A stretch of 64,000 nucleotides of DNA from an uncultured Lachnospiraceae bacterium (GTDB lineage: Bacteria > Bacillota > Clostridia > Lachnospirales > Lachnospiraceae). The notes under the pieces were generated by a model that had not been told where the DNA came from, searched no databases, and was given only the letters and a program-made list of their open reading frames with translations. Made by a program: the position numbers and the translations under genes. Positions 18,427-27,478 of the stretch are shown one piece after another; position 1 is the stretch's first letter; each line of letters starts with the position of its first letter. The DNA lies in the NCBI GenBank assembly GCA_902768735.1, contig CACXMK010000009.1:1-64000 (forward strand). The letters run 5' to 3'.

Positions 18427-19932
18427 TCAGTTATTGATCCCGTGCTTGCAGGAGGGGGATTCCGCTGTGATCGGAAGGAATGTGTAACCTTCCTTCAGCG
18501 CGTCGGTGATGAACTTGTCCATCATCTTTACGGTATATTCCTTGATATCATGGCAGAGGATGAAGGAATTCTTGTATGTATGGATCCCGTTCATCATGTT
18601 CTCGTACATGACCTCACCGTCAGTAGTATCCCCGGCATCGCCGCTCGTGACGTTCCAGTCCACATAGGTGTAGCCTTTGTCAGCGGACTCCTGCGCGAGC
18701 TTCGTCATGATCCCTTCACAGTAGTTAGCGCTGATCGTATTGGAACTCCCGCCGGGGAAGCGGAACAGCTGCGATCTGCACCGGGTTTCTTTCTGAATGA
18801 TGTCCTGCACTTTGTTAAAGTCTTTCCAGTAAGCCTCGCTGCTCGCGTAGATCTCTGAGTACTCGTGCGTGGCGGAGTGGACGGCGACCGTGTGGCCGGC
18901 CCGGTACTCCTCCTTGATCAGGTTCTGGTAATCCTCGTAGGCCAGCGTGATAAAGAAAGTCGCCTTCACTTTGTGCTTTTTCAGGATCGCCAGCAGTTCT
19001 TCGGTATACTTTCCGGGGCCGTCATCAAAAGTCAGATAGATGACTTTGTCCGGATCTTTCACTGTGGGAAGCGTAAGCTTCCTTTTGACTGTCACGTATC
19101 GGCTGGTCGTGGCGACGTTTCCCCACTCGTCAGAGACAGTGTAGGTCATCGTATAGGTGCCGATTTTCTCTGTATTGACTTTGCCGCTCTTTTTGATCCG
19201 GGCCGTAACATCTCCGTCCGCGTCGTCTTCCGCTTTCACTTCGTCTTTATAGGGCTCCCCTTTATAGATAAAAACTTCTTCTCCGGAAGGAAAAGAAAAG
19301 ACCGGCGCATTTCTGTCGTCGTAGAAGATCTCGCGTTCTGCCGTCGCGGTGTTTCCCGCTTCGTCGGTAACGGAATAATAGACGATGCCGTCTCTCTCTT
19401 CCCGTTCGACCAGTTCTGTGATATCGCCGTCGTGATTGTCCGTGGCGGTGAAGCCCTCTTCCTTGTACTCGTGATGAGGGAGCGTATAGTAATCATCAAT
19501 ATGTTTCAGCTCGATCACGGGGGGCGTAGTGTCAACGATCACGACAGTACGTGAAGCAACTGCATCGAGCCACAGGAATTTCGCTGTGAATTTGACGCGG
19601 TAGGTCCCCGGCTCATGGATGTTCACGCCCTCAGTAAAAGTCTCAACTTCGACCGGATGATGGACAAATTTCAGGATCGATCCGGTGACTTCCGCAGAGG
19701 CGCCCGGGTCCCTGTACGGAGTGCCGCACTCGTATGTCACGGAAGAGTCTCCTGTAAGCGAGATGTCGATCCGCCACTTGTTGATGCCGAATGCGAAGAC
19801 AGTTGCCGCGGCGAAAAGAAAGAGAAGCAGCAGCAGGACGTTCCTTACTGTATGCTTTTTGCGGGGCCTCTTCGGAGGGGGAGCGGACGGCCCTTGACTC
19901 TTTTTTGCCTCCGGCAGTTTGGTTTCTGACAT
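18427..19932 (-). CDS. Membrane-anchored polysaccharide deacetylase with Ig-like (DUF5011-type) domains
   Basis: 501 residues. A Pro/Lys-rich cytoplasmic stub is followed by one membrane helix (about 31-52). Three Ig-like repeats of the DUF5011 type follow (TYECGTPYRDPGA, EGFTATDNHDGDITE, YKDEVKAEDDADGDVTA), each with an acidic loop. The C-terminal NodB homology domain has all motifs: YLTFDDGPG, HSATHEYS (metal-binding His pair), RFPGGSSN, YVDWNVTSGD and FILCHD. Such enzymes remove acetyl groups from peptidoglycan or other surface glycans. ATG 19932 is preceded by GGGAGGTGACGC; a GTG at 19941 falls inside that site. Substrate is inferred as cell-wall glycan. Confidence 0.9.
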   Translation of the reverse strand: MSETKLPEAKKSQGPSAPPPKRPRKKHTVRNVLLLLLFLFAAATVFAFGINKWRIDISLTGDSSVTYECGTPYRDPGASAEVTGSILKFVHHPVEVETFTEGVNIHEPGTYRVKFTAKFLWLDAVASRTVVIVDTTPPVIELKHIDDYYTLPHHEYKEEGFTATDNHDGDITELVEREERDGIVYYSVTDEAGNTATAEREIFYDDRNAPVFSFPSGEEVFIYKGEPYKDEVKAEDDADGDVTARIKKSGKVNTEKIGTYTMTYTVSDEWGNVATTSRYVTVKRKLTLPTVKDPDKVIYLTFDDGPGKYTEELLAILKKHKVKATFFITLAYEDYQNLIKEEYRAGHTVAVHSATHEYSEIYASSEAYWKDFNKVQDIIQKETRCRSQLFRFPGGSSNTISANYCEGIMTKLAQESADKGYTYVDWNVTSGDAGDTTDGEVMYENMMNGIHTYKNSFILCHDIKEYTVKMMDKFITDALKEGYTFLPITAESPSCKHGINN

Positions 19933-19951
19933 AAGCGTCACCTCCCTTCTC

Positions 19952-19980
19952 TGGTCATCTTTGCAGATTTCTACTATACT
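19952..19980 (+). promoter_or_regulatory. Candidate promoter of the metH operon
   Basis: TGGTCA (19952-19957) and TATACT (19975-19980) are spaced 17 bases apart. Transcription would begin near 19987, at the 5' edge of the structured leader described next. Confidence 0.45.
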
Positions 19981-19986
19981 TCTTTT

Positions 19987-20095
19987 GCGAGGCAGGTGTC
20001 AATTCCTGCGACGTGAAATCTCCGTGCGCCGTCTCTGTGCCAAAACAGAGAAAGCCCGGAGGGAAGGAGACCGAAGGTTGCACTGTCCCTTCGGA
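19987..20095 (+). ncRNA. Structured leader, candidate cobalamin-family riboswitch
   Basis: The leader before the methionine synthase genes folds into several helices: GCAGG/CCTGC with a T-loop-like UGUCAAU; CTCCG (20020-20024) with CGGAG (20057-20061) enclosing a 7-bp hairpin (20032-20038 with 20045-20051); and CCGAAGG/CCTTCGG with loop TTGCACTGTC. AAAGCCCGGAG followed by GGAAGGAGACC resembles the conserved B12 box. The last hairpin's loop carries GCAC, which can pair with GTGC (20024-20027), as in the loop 5-loop 13 kissing contact of cobalamin riboswitches. Placement before two B12-dependent methionine synthase genes fits. It is shorter than the standard class and departs from the consensus, so it remains a candidate. 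Confidence 0.45.
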
Positions 20096-20171
20096 TTGGT
20101 TAATATAAAAGCGATCAAAAAAGATCTGAAAAAGAAGAATTAAAGAAAGACTGAATACGGGAGCAGTGGGA

Positions 20172-20846
20172 ATGGAACTAAGGCCAGACCGGAAAGAGAT
20201 CATAAGGTATCTTGGATACAGGGGCGTCACGCCGGACCGGGAGATGCTAAAGGAGATCGATCTTAGTGTCGGCGAACTGAACGCTGTTGTCACCCCTCGC
20301 TTTGTCTACGAGAAGTTCGACCTGACTTTGGAGGAAACGGAAAAAGGGAAGGAACGTCTCTGTTTTGCCGGAATTGAAGTCTGCAGCAGGGACCTTTCGG
20401 TCAACCTGCAGGGCTGCACCGGTGTGTACCTGATGGCGGTGACGCTGGGACCCGGGCCGGATCTTTTGGTGCGGCGGGCCAGTATTGGCAGGATGAGCCG
20501 GGCGGTGGTCTTACAGGCAGCTGCTGCGGCGATGACGGAGACCTGGTGCGATATCGTGAACGAGAGGATCCGGAAGGAAGCGGAACGGGACGGATTGTAT
20601 ACGCGGCCCAGATATTCTCCGGGCTACGGGGACCTGCCGCTCTCGCTGCAAAAGGAGTTCAGCAGGATCCTGAACATGCCGAAGGAGATTGGCGTGAGTC
20701 TGACGGACACACTGCTGATGACGCCGAGCAAATCGGTGACGGCGCTGATCGGTGTCAGTGACCGCCCCGGAAACTGTATAATAAAAAGGTGCGCGGAATG
20801 CGCGTCCTCTGCGGACTGTATGTATGCGGATCTGTCAGAGGCATAG
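20172..20846 (+). CDS. Methionine synthase activation-domain protein (split MetH C-terminus)
   Basis: 224 residues matching the SAM-dependent reactivation domain that is the C-terminus of full-length MetH, here a free protein. The typical RYSPGYGDLPL signature is present, followed by DTLLMTPSKSVTALIG and a Cys-rich tail (KRCAECASSADCMYADL). In the family it binds SAM and supports reductive methylation of oxidised cob(II)alamin on MetH. ATG 20172 has GGGAG about 8 bases upstream; GTG 20166 is an alternative. The MetH core follows 22 bases downstream, so the two halves are made together. Confidence 0.9.
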   Translation: MELRPDRKEIIRYLGYRGVTPDREMLKEIDLSVGELNAVVTPRFVYEKFDLTLEETEKGKERLCFAGIEVCSRDLSVNLQGCTGVYLMAVTLGPGPDLLVRRASIGRMSRAVVLQAAAAAMTETWCDIVNERIRKEAERDGLYTRPRYSPGYGDLPLSLQKEFSRILNMPKEIGVSLTDTLLMTPSKSVTALIGVSDRPGNCIIKRCAECASSADCMYADLSEA

Positions 20847-20868
20847 AATTAGCAAAGGAATTTGATCT

Positions 20869-23307
20869 ATGAAAAGAGATTTGATGGAGCGGCTAGGCAA
20901 AGAGTGGCTTTTGTGCGACGGAGGAACAGGGACGATCCTGCAGTCGAGGGGCCTTAAAGGTGGTGAGTTGCCGGAGACCTGGAACCTGAAGAGACCGGAG
21001 GATATCATTGACCTCCACTGCGGGTATCTGCGCGCGGGGTGCGATATTTTCAACACGAACACGTTTGGCGCAAACGCGCTCAAGTTCCCGGAAAACCTTC
21101 AGGAGATCGTCATGGCGGCTGTCCGCCTGGCGCAGGAGGCGAGACGCAGGGCGAATCGCGAAGACGCCTATATCGCGCTGGATCTCGGACCCACCGGAAA
21201 GCTGCTGGAGCCACTGGGGGATCTTCCGTTCGAGAAGGCGGTGGAGCTGTTTGGGGAAGTGGTGCGCTATGGAAGCGCAGCAGGCGCGGACCTTGTGCTG
21301 ATCGAGACGATGTCGGACAGCTATGAGGCAAAGGCAGCGGTCCTGGCAGCAAAAGAGAACTGCGATCTTCCCGTGTGCATCACGGTCACGTTCGATGAAA
21401 AAGGAAAGCTCCTGACAGGAGGGAGCGTGGATTCCACAGTCGCTCTTCTGGAAGGCCTGCACGTCGACGCCTTGGGCGTGAACTGCGGGCTCGGCCCTGA
21501 CCAGATGATCCCAATCGTAAAGCGCCTGACGGAGGTCTGCAGCGTACCGATCATCGTCAATCCGAACGCGGGACTGCCGCGGACAGAGGGCGGAAGGACC
21601 GTCTTCAATGTTGGGCCGGAAGAGTTTTCCCTCCGCATGGAAGAGATTGCCGCGATGGGAGTGCACGTGGTCGGCGGCTGCTGCGGGACAACGCCGGAGC
21701 ATATCCGCATGACAGCGGAGCGCGTGAAAAAACTGCCTTTTAAGGAGCCGGTAAAAAAGTGCCGGACAGTGGTCACATCCTTCTCACAGTGCGTAGAGAT
21801 CGGCGGTACACCGGTGATCATCGGGGAGCGCATCAACCCTACCGGAAAAAAGAAGTTCAAGCAGGCGCTTCGTGACAACGATATCGAATATATCCTGCAG
21901 GAGGGCCTTCGCCAGGAGGACAGCGGCGCGCACATTCTCGATGTGAACGTGGGGCTGCCCGAGATCGATGAGCCGGCCATGATGGCTGCCGTCGTAACAA
22001 AGCTCCAAAGCGTCCTCGCGCTTCCTTTGCAGATCGACACTAGCGATCCGGCGGCTTTGGAACGCGGCATGCGTCTTTATAACGGAAAACCTATAGTGAA
22101 TTCCGTCAACGGCAAAAAAGAGAGCATCGAGACGGTTTTCCCGCTGGTGCGCAAGTACGGCGGTGTTCTGGTGGCTTTAGTCCTAGATGAAGAAGGGATT
22201 CCTTCAGACGCGGATGGAAGGATTCGGATCGCGCGCAGGATCTACGAGGCGGCGGACAGGTACGGCGTTCCGAGGGAAGACATTCTTATTGACGGCCTTG
22301 CGATGACCATTTCCTCCGACACCAGGTCGGCGCTGGTCACACTGGAGACGCTGCGCAGAGTGCGGGATGAACTGCACGGCCACACGATCCTCGGAGTATC
22401 GAACATCTCCTTCGGTCTCCCCAGAAGGGCGGTAATCAACTCGTATTTCCTTGCGATGGCGCTGCAGAGCGGATTGTCGGCAGCGATCATGAATCCGGGC
22501 AATGAGGAGATGATGGAGGCTTACCGCGCCTATTGTGCGCTCGCGAACCTGGATCCGCAGTGTATGCGCTTTATTGAGGCATATGCGGGGACACAGGACA
22601 GAAAGCCTGCAGCATCGGCTTCCCAGGCTTTGGGAACACCTCCGGCAGCGGGGAGCCCGGCTGCAGCAGCATCAGGCGGCACATCGGCGATGGGACTCGC
22701 CCAGAGCGTGGAGCGCGGGATGGCGGAGAGCGCGGCAGCGGCAGCGCGGGTGGCGCTTACAACGACCAGTCCGCTGGAACTGATCGATCGGGAACTGATC
22801 CCGGCGCTTGATAAAGTGGGAAAAGGATTTGAAGCGGGGACGGTCTTCCTTCCCCAGCTCCTGATGAGCGCGGAAGCTGCGAAAGCGGCATTTGATGTGG
22901 TCAAAGAATCCCTGCAGGGACAGACGCAGGAAGTGAAAGGCAGGATCATCCTGGCAACGGTCAAAGGGGACATCCACGACATCGGCAAAAATATCGTCAA
23001 AGTCATGCTGGAGAATTACGGATACGAAGTCCTCGACCTCGGAAAGGACGTAGCGCCCGAGACGATCGTCGATACAGCGCTTAGGGAGAACATCAGACTT
23101 GTCGGCCTCAGCGCCCTCATGACCACGACAGTGGTGAGCATGGAGCAGACGATCAAACTCCTTCACGAAAAGAAACCTGACACGAAGACTGTCGTAGGCG
23201 GCGCAGTGATGACGCAGGAATACGCCGACGCGATCCACGCGGACCGATACGCGAAGGACGCCATGGCGACGGTCCATTATGCGGAAGAGGTATTTGGGAA
23301 GAAATAG
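20869..23307 (+). CDS. metH: Cobalamin-dependent methionine synthase, short form without activation domain
   Basis: 812 residues. Domains in order: homocysteine-binding TIM barrel (LLCDGGTGTILQSRG; zinc ligands in GVNCGLGP and VVGGCCGTTPEHI), pterin/methyl-THF domain from about 310 (IIGERINPTGKKKF, DVNVGLPEIDE), an Ala/Gly/Ser-rich linker (about 580-625), then the B12 cap and Rossmann domain with DIHDIGKNIV, whose His ligates cobalt. It transfers the methyl group of methyl-THF to homocysteine. The C-terminal activation domain is missing and is encoded by the gene just upstream. The Ala-rich linker is longer than I would expect. Possible riboswitch control is described separately. Confidence 0.95.
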   Translation: MKRDLMERLGKEWLLCDGGTGTILQSRGLKGGELPETWNLKRPEDIIDLHCGYLRAGCDIFNTNTFGANALKFPENLQEIVMAAVRLAQEARRRANREDAYIALDLGPTGKLLEPLGDLPFEKAVELFGEVVRYGSAAGADLVLIETMSDSYEAKAAVLAAKENCDLPVCITVTFDEKGKLLTGGSVDSTVALLEGLHVDALGVNCGLGPDQMIPIVKRLTEVCSVPIIVNPNAGLPRTEGGRTVFNVGPEEFSLRMEEIAAMGVHVVGGCCGTTPEHIRMTAERVKKLPFKEPVKKCRTVVTSFSQCVEIGGTPVIIGERINPTGKKKFKQALRDNDIEYILQEGLRQEDSGAHILDVNVGLPEIDEPAMMAAVVTKLQSVLALPLQIDTSDPAALERGMRLYNGKPIVNSVNGKKESIETVFPLVRKYGGVLVALVLDEEGIPSDADGRIRIARRIYEAADRYGVPREDILIDGLAMTISSDTRSALVTLETLRRVRDELHGHTILGVSNISFGLPRRAVINSYFLAMALQSGLSAAIMNPGNEEMMEAYRAYCALANLDPQCMRFIEAYAGTQDRKPAASASQALGTPPAAGSPAAAASGGTSAMGLAQSVERGMAESAAAAARVALTTTSPLELIDRELIPALDKVGKGFEAGTVFLPQLLMSAEAAKAAFDVVKESLQGQTQEVKGRIILATVKGDIHDIGKNIVKVMLENYGYEVLDLGKDVAPETIVDTALRENIRLVGLSALMTTTVVSMEQTIKLLHEKKPDTKTVVGGAVMTQEYADAIHADRYAKDAMATVHYAEEVFGKK

Positions 23308-23329
23308 GAACCGGGAGATAGCCCCCGGT

Positions 23330-23584
23330 TCATCCCTCCACGATCAGAAACCGTCCGTCTCCCACATCGAAGACCTCTGAAGCTTCCAGGATGTTTCCGT
23401 CAGAGATGTCGACGCCGGTTTCTTCAAAATACCTGCGGACGCCGCGCTTTCCCTTTACGACCACTGCAAACATTTCCTCAAGAAACTCGTCGGCTTCTTC
23501 CGGAGTCGATGCCACTTCCTCAGGGAAAAGCTGCAGTTGGTCCTTTAAAAAGCAGTCGAGCACTTTTTTGTCAAATTTAGCCAT
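23330..23584 (-). CDS. Small acidic conserved-type protein, unknown function
   Basis: 84 residues with a strong AGGAGG ribosome binding site before ATG. Acidic, no signal peptide, no membrane helix. Sequence runs MAKFDKKVLDCFLKDQL to DVGDGRFLIVEG, with an alternating helical region rich in Glu. I recall similar short proteins in clostridia without an assigned role. It is convergent with metH, the stop falling in an 8-bp inverted repeat (23308-23315 with 23324-23331) that lacks a T-run. Divergent from deoC. Function not inferable. Confidence 0.65.
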   Translation of the reverse strand: MAKFDKKVLDCFLKDQLQLFPEEVASTPEEADEFLEEMFAVVVKGKRGVRRYFEETGVDISDGNILEASEVFDVGDGRFLIVEG

Positions 23585-23601
23585 AAAAAACCTCCTAACT
23601 G

Positions 23602-23607
23602 TATAAT
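23602..23607 (+). promoter_or_regulatory. Candidate -10 box upstream of deoC
   Basis: TATAAT about 105 bases before the deoC start; the matching -35 would fall inside the divergent small gene and is not convincing. The leader between is GC-rich with a CCTGC...GCAGG inverted repeat. Confidence 0.35.
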
Positions 23608-23712
23608 AGAATCATCTCACAGAACCCGGAAATTGGGAAGGGGCCTGCCGATGCGGCAAAGCGGCGCAGGAGGCGGACCACCTGAAAAAAGGGCGGACGA
23701 AAGGAATAAGCT

Positions 23713-24408
23713 ATGATAGATATCAGCAAACTGACACAAAAAGACCTGTGCTTCATGTTCGATCACACAAATCTCAAGGCATACGCTTCCACGGCGGACA
23801 TTATGCAGCTTTGCGACGAGGCAGTACAGTACGGATTCAGGATGGTCGCGATCAATCCTCTTCACACCGCTCTCTGCAGAGAACTGCTGAGGGGCACGGA
23901 CGTGCACGTAGGTCCCTGTCTCAGCTTCCCTCTGGGGCAGAATACGATCGAGGAAAAGTGCACAGAGACGCTTCTTGCTATCTCTCAGGGCGCGGATGAA
24001 GTCGACTATGTGACGAACATCACCGCAGTCAAGGACGGCCGCTGGGACTATGTGGAGCGTGAGATGCGGACCATAGCGGACATCTGCAGAGCGGCAGGCG
24101 TACTCACGAAGGTCATCTTTGAGAACTGCTACCTCGAGAAATCCGAGATCGAGAAACTGGCCAAAATAGCGCTGCGCGCAAAGCCTGACTTTATCAAGAC
24201 ATCTACCGGCTTCGGAACGGGCGGAGCCACCGTCGAAGATGTGGCACTCATGAAACAGACCGTAGGCGATGAGGTCGAGGTCAAGGCGGCAGGCGGCATT
24301 CGCGACTGGAAGACCTGCAAAGCGATGATCGAAGCCGGTGCGTCGCGCATCGGATGCTCGGCGGGCATGCAGATCCTCGAAGGCTTCCGCGCGGAGAAAG
24401 GATTATAA
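23713..24408 (+). CDS. deoC: Deoxyribose-phosphate aldolase
   Basis: 231 residues, normal length. Converts 2-deoxyribose-5-phosphate to acetaldehyde and glyceraldehyde-3-phosphate in deoxynucleoside breakdown. Motifs: FDHTNLKAYAS at the start, DEVDYVTNI, TKVIFENCYL, the Schiff-base lysine in FIKTSTGFGTGGAT, and VKAAGGIRD with the second active-site lysine. AAAGGAATAAGCT precedes ATG 23713. It stands alone here, without other deo genes, and ends at a strong bidirectional terminator. Confidence 0.95.
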   Translation: MIDISKLTQKDLCFMFDHTNLKAYASTADIMQLCDEAVQYGFRMVAINPLHTALCRELLRGTDVHVGPCLSFPLGQNTIEEKCTETLLAISQGADEVDYVTNITAVKDGRWDYVEREMRTIADICRAAGVLTKVIFENCYLEKSEIEKLAKIALRAKPDFIKTSTGFGTGGATVEDVALMKQTVGDEVEVKAAGGIRDWKTCKAMIEAGASRIGCSAGMQILEGFRAEKGL

Positions 24409-24414
24409 CAGGGC

Positions 24415-24457
24415 AAAAAAAGTGAGTCAAAGGAACAGATCCTTTGACTCACTTTTT
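24415..24457. terminator. Bidirectional intrinsic terminator
   Basis: A perfect 13-bp stem (24421-24433 with 24441-24453) with six A before and six T after. It ends deoC on the plus strand and trxB on the minus strand. Confidence 0.92.
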
Positions 24458-24463
24458 TGACTT

Positions 24464-25375
24464 TTATAATGTCAGCAGATACTTCTCGGCACTGGTGACA
24501 GCATTTGCGCCGTCTGCGACAGCAGTAACGACCTGACGCAGCTGTTTGGAGCGAACATCTCCTGCAGCAAAGACGCCGGGCACGCTTGTGGCACCGGTCT
24601 CATCCGCGAGGATGTAGCCCTTCTCGTCCATTTCGACATGGTTGCGGGCAAATTCACTGCGCGGCATGATACCGACAGCGATAAAGACGCCGGAGACGGG
24701 GATGGTCCGCTCGCTCTTGTCAAACTTATTGACAACGGTCGCGTTTTCAACTTTCATACCGCCTGTGATGGACTTCAGATTGGAATTCCAGACCATTTCC
24801 ACGTTGGGAAGGGAGAGGAGATTCTCCTGCAGTATCTTGGCAGCGCGAAGCTCGTCCCTGCGGTGGACAACATAGACTTTATTGCAGCCGCGCGCAAGGA
24901 AAATGGCATCTTCCGCAGCTACATCGCCGCCACCGACAACCAGGACGTCCTTGTCCCGGTAGAAAGCGCCGTCGCAGGTCGCGCAATAAGAGACGCCCAT
25001 ACCGGTGTACTTTTCCTCGCCTTCCGCGCCGAGCTTCATGTGAGTGGCTCCGGAAGCGATAATGACAGCCTTTGCTTCATATGTGTCCTCGTCCGTCACG
25101 ACCTTTTTGACAGGCCCTGTCAGGTCAAGGCTCTGGACAAAGCCGTAGACAGTCGTAACGCCCAGCTTCTCAGCGTGCTCCGCCATTTTCGAAGCGAGTT
25201 CCATTCCGGATATGCCGGGCAGCCCGGGATAATTGTCGATCTCGTAAGTGTCGATGATCTGTCCGCCGTTTACAAAGTTCTGTTCGATGATCACGGCGTT
25301 CAGCCTTGCCCTTGCGGCATAAATCCCGGCAGCGAGGCCTGCCGGGCCTGCGCCGATGATAATGAGGTCGTACAT
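24464..25375 (-). CDS. trxB: Thioredoxin reductase
   Basis: 303 residues. NADPH-dependent FAD enzyme that reduces thioredoxin. The FAD GxGxxG is in LIIIGAGPAGLAAG at the N-terminus, the redox pair is CATC (Cys131, Cys134), the NAD(P)H motif is VVGGGDVAAEDA, and the C-terminal FAD motif is GVFAAGDVR. The start is ATG 25375, which has AAGGAG and begins directly at the Rossmann strand; an upstream in-frame start would add 16 unrelated residues. It lies downstream of trxA on the same strand, 75 bases apart, so the pair forms a thioredoxin system. Confidence 0.95.
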   Translation of the reverse strand: MYDLIIIGAGPAGLAAGIYAARARLNAVIIEQNFVNGGQIIDTYEIDNYPGLPGISGMELASKMAEHAEKLGVTTVYGFVQSLDLTGPVKKVVTDEDTYEAKAVIIASGATHMKLGAEGEEKYTGMGVSYCATCDGAFYRDKDVLVVGGGDVAAEDAIFLARGCNKVYVVHRRDELRAAKILQENLLSLPNVEMVWNSNLKSITGGMKVENATVVNKFDKSERTIPVSGVFIAVGIMPRSEFARNHVEMDEKGYILADETGATSVPGVFAAGDVRSKQLRQVVTAVADGANAVTSAEKYLLTL

Positions 25376-25450
25376 AGTTTTACTCCTTGTTATAGCGATG
25401 CTGCTCAGCTCTCCGCGTCCCAAACGATCCGCATTCGGGGGCTGAACGAA

Positions 25451-25768
25451 TTACAGGTTCTTCTCAAATTTCGCCTGCATCTGAGGCTTCGGGATGGCGC
25501 CTACAACGCGGTCAACGACTTCGCCGTTCTTAAAGAAGACCATGTTGGGAATGCTCATGATTCCGTATCTGACCGCGAGCTCGCTGTCATCATCGACGTT
25601 GACCTTGCCGACCTTGATGCGGCCTGCGTATTCCTCTGCCAGCTTGTCGATGACGGGGCTCATCATCTTGCAGGGACCGCACCAGTCTGCGTAGAAATCG
25701 ACAAATACGGGAATGTCGCTCTGAAGGACTTCTGCTTCGAAATTGCTCACATTAAACTTGTTAACCAT
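25451..25768 (-). CDS. trxA: Thioredoxin
   Basis: 105 residues, typical length. Active site WCGPC (Cys30, Cys33) after FVDFYAD, and the conserved cis-Pro in MSIPNMVFF. Disulfide reductant for ribonucleotide reductase, peroxidases and protein repair in the cytoplasm. AAAGGAGT ribosome binding site. First gene of trxA-trxB. The 274-base gap to the CoA-transferase gene carries both promoters and a short inverted repeat (CCGG...CCGG near 25828). Confidence 0.96.
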   Translation of the reverse strand: MVNKFNVSNFEAEVLQSDIPVFVDFYADWCGPCKMMSPVIDKLAEEYAGRIKVGKVNVDDDSELAVRYGIMSIPNMVFFKNGEVVDRVVGAIPKPQMQAKFEKNL

Positions 25769-25932
25769 TGAGATAACTCCTTTCTTTCATCAGTATCGAA
25801 ACTGTATTGGTTTTATATTGCATTGCCGGTCATACCGGTTGCGACTTACTATTGGTTGTTTACAAATTAATTTTACGCAATCGAATTGGATTTGTCAACA
25901 AGGAATAGGATGATTTTACAAGAAGCTTAGTG

Positions 25933-25938
25933 TATAAT
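25933..25938 (+). promoter_or_regulatory. Candidate -10 box of the CoA-transferase gene
   Basis: TATAAT about 105 bases upstream of the start at 26043. No convincing -35 at 17 bases. The leader contains a short palindrome around 25964-25986 and no terminator. Confidence 0.4.
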
Positions 25939-26042
25939 AGAACTGATCAGTATCCGAAGACATGTCAGTACGGTGGTACGGATCCTGAGCGGTTACTATT
26001 TATCATTATACAGTATTTTGGGAGATGGCGGAGGAGTATAAA

Positions 26043-27386
26043 ATGGGTTATGCAGAGGAATATAAACAGAAACTGGTGACAGCCGATCAGGCTGCGGCAG
26101 TTATTCAGGACGGCGACTGGGTGGATTACGGCTGGACGGCCACTACCTGCGTTGCGGTTGACAAAGCGCTTGCCAAGAGAATGCCCCAGATGCATGATGT
26201 GAATATTTACGGCGGCATTCTGATGCATGTTCCGGAGATCTTCAAGATTGAGAATCCCCAGGAGCATTTCACATGGAACAGCTGGCATATGAGCGGTATC
26301 GAAAGAAAAGCTTCTGCCACGGGTCTTGCTTTCTATGCTCCGATCAAATATTCTGAGCTTCCCAGATATTATCTCGACAGGCAGGATCCTCTGGATGTGG
26401 CGATCATGCAGGTTGGTCCCATGGACAGACACGGATACTTCAACCTTGGTCCCAGCGCCAGCCATACGTACGCTGTGGTGCAGATGGCGAAGAAGGTCAT
26501 TGTAGAAGTCAATGAGAGCATGCCGATCTGCCTTGGCGACAGGACCGCGTATGTTCATATCAGCGATGTCGACATGATCGTTGAGGGCGACAACGCACCG
26601 ATCGATGCGATGCCCCCGTCAAAACCCGGCACGGACGTTGACAAGGCTGTGGCGGAACTCGTAGTGGCGAGGATCCCGGACGGAGCATGCCTGCAGCTTG
26701 GTATCGGCGGTATGCCCAACACCATCGGCAAGATGATCGCGGAGTCCGATCTTAAGGACCTTGGCGTCCACACAGAGATGTACGTTGACGCGTTTGTGGA
26801 TATCGCGGAGGCAGGCAAGATAACCGGCAGGCACAAGGGCATCGACAAAGGTCTGCAGGTCTATGCTTTCGGCGCGGGCACAAAGAAGATGTATGATTAT
26901 CTGGACGGGAACCCGGAATGCAAGAGCGCGTCTGTCGACTATGTCAACAACGTTAAGCAGATCAGCCAGCAGGATAACTTTATCTCCATCAATAACGCGG
27001 TCGACTGTGACCTGTTCGGCCAGATCAACGCGGAGAGCGCGGGTCCCAAGAACATTTCCGGCGCAGGCGGACAGCTCGACTTCGTCCTCGGCGCATATGC
27101 TTCCAAGGGCGGCAAGTCCTTCATCTGCATGTCCTCCACGTTTAAGGACAAGCAAGGCAACCTCGTCAGCCGCATCCGTCCGACGCTGGCAAACGGCAGT
27201 ATCGTGACGGATACGCGCGCGAACACCATGTATGTCGTGACAGAGTACGGCATTGCGATGATGAAGGGACGCAGCGCATGGCAGAGAGCGGAAGATCTGA
27301 TCAACATCGCGCATCCTCAGTTCAGGGACCAGCTTATCGCGGAAGCGGAGAAGATGAATATCTGGAGACGCAGCAACAAGAGATAA
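26043..27386 (+). CDS. Butyryl-CoA:acetate CoA-transferase family enzyme
   Basis: 447 residues. Strongly resembles butyryl-CoA:acetate CoA-transferases of gut butyrate producers, for example in [42 protein letters not shown] (catalytic Glu in this segment), [28 protein letters not shown] and the C-terminal KMNIWRRSN. It moves CoA from butyryl-CoA to acetate, the last step of butyrate formation; close relatives use 4-hydroxybutyrate or propionate, so substrate is not certain. ATG 26043 follows GGAGGAG at the right distance; ATG 26025 lies before that site. Monocistronic, ending at a terminator near 27479. Confidence 0.87.
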   Translation: MGYAEEYKQKLVTADQAAAVIQDGDWVDYGWTATTCVAVDKALAKRMPQMHDVNIYGGILMHVPEIFKIENPQEHFTWNSWHMSGIERKASATGLAFYAPIKYSELPRYYLDRQDPLDVAIMQVGPMDRHGYFNLGPSASHTYAVVQMAKKVIVEVNESMPICLGDRTAYVHISDVDMIVEGDNAPIDAMPPSKPGTDVDKAVAELVVARIPDGACLQLGIGGMPNTIGKMIAESDLKDLGVHTEMYVDAFVDIAEAGKITGRHKGIDKGLQVYAFGAGTKKMYDYLDGNPECKSASVDYVNNVKQISQQDNFISINNAVDCDLFGQINAESAGPKNISGAGGQLDFVLGAYASKGGKSFICMSSTFKDKQGNLVSRIRPTLANGSIVTDTRANTMYVVTEYGIAMMKGRSAWQRAEDLINIAHPQFRDQLIAEAEKMNIWRRSNKR

Positions 27387-27478
27387 CACGGCAATAGAAC
27401 GGAATCATAATACAGACACTGACCATAGATCCATGATATAGTAATCATGACATAGGTTTATCGGACGGAATACAGCAT

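Noticed and set aside
23308..23331. Inverted repeat between metH and the small minus-strand gene as a terminator
   Set aside because: An 8-bp stem is present but there is no T-run on either side, and it overlaps the small gene's stop codon.
25856..25902. Possible Rex operator between trxA and the CoA-transferase gene
   Set aside because: TTGT and ACAA half-sites are present, but spacing does not fit the 18-base Rex consensus.
25960..25990. T-box-like GGTGGTACGG sequence upstream of the CoA-transferase gene
   Set aside because: No stem I, specifier loop or terminator; the leader from the candidate promoter is only about 100 bases, and the gene is not an amino-acid gene.
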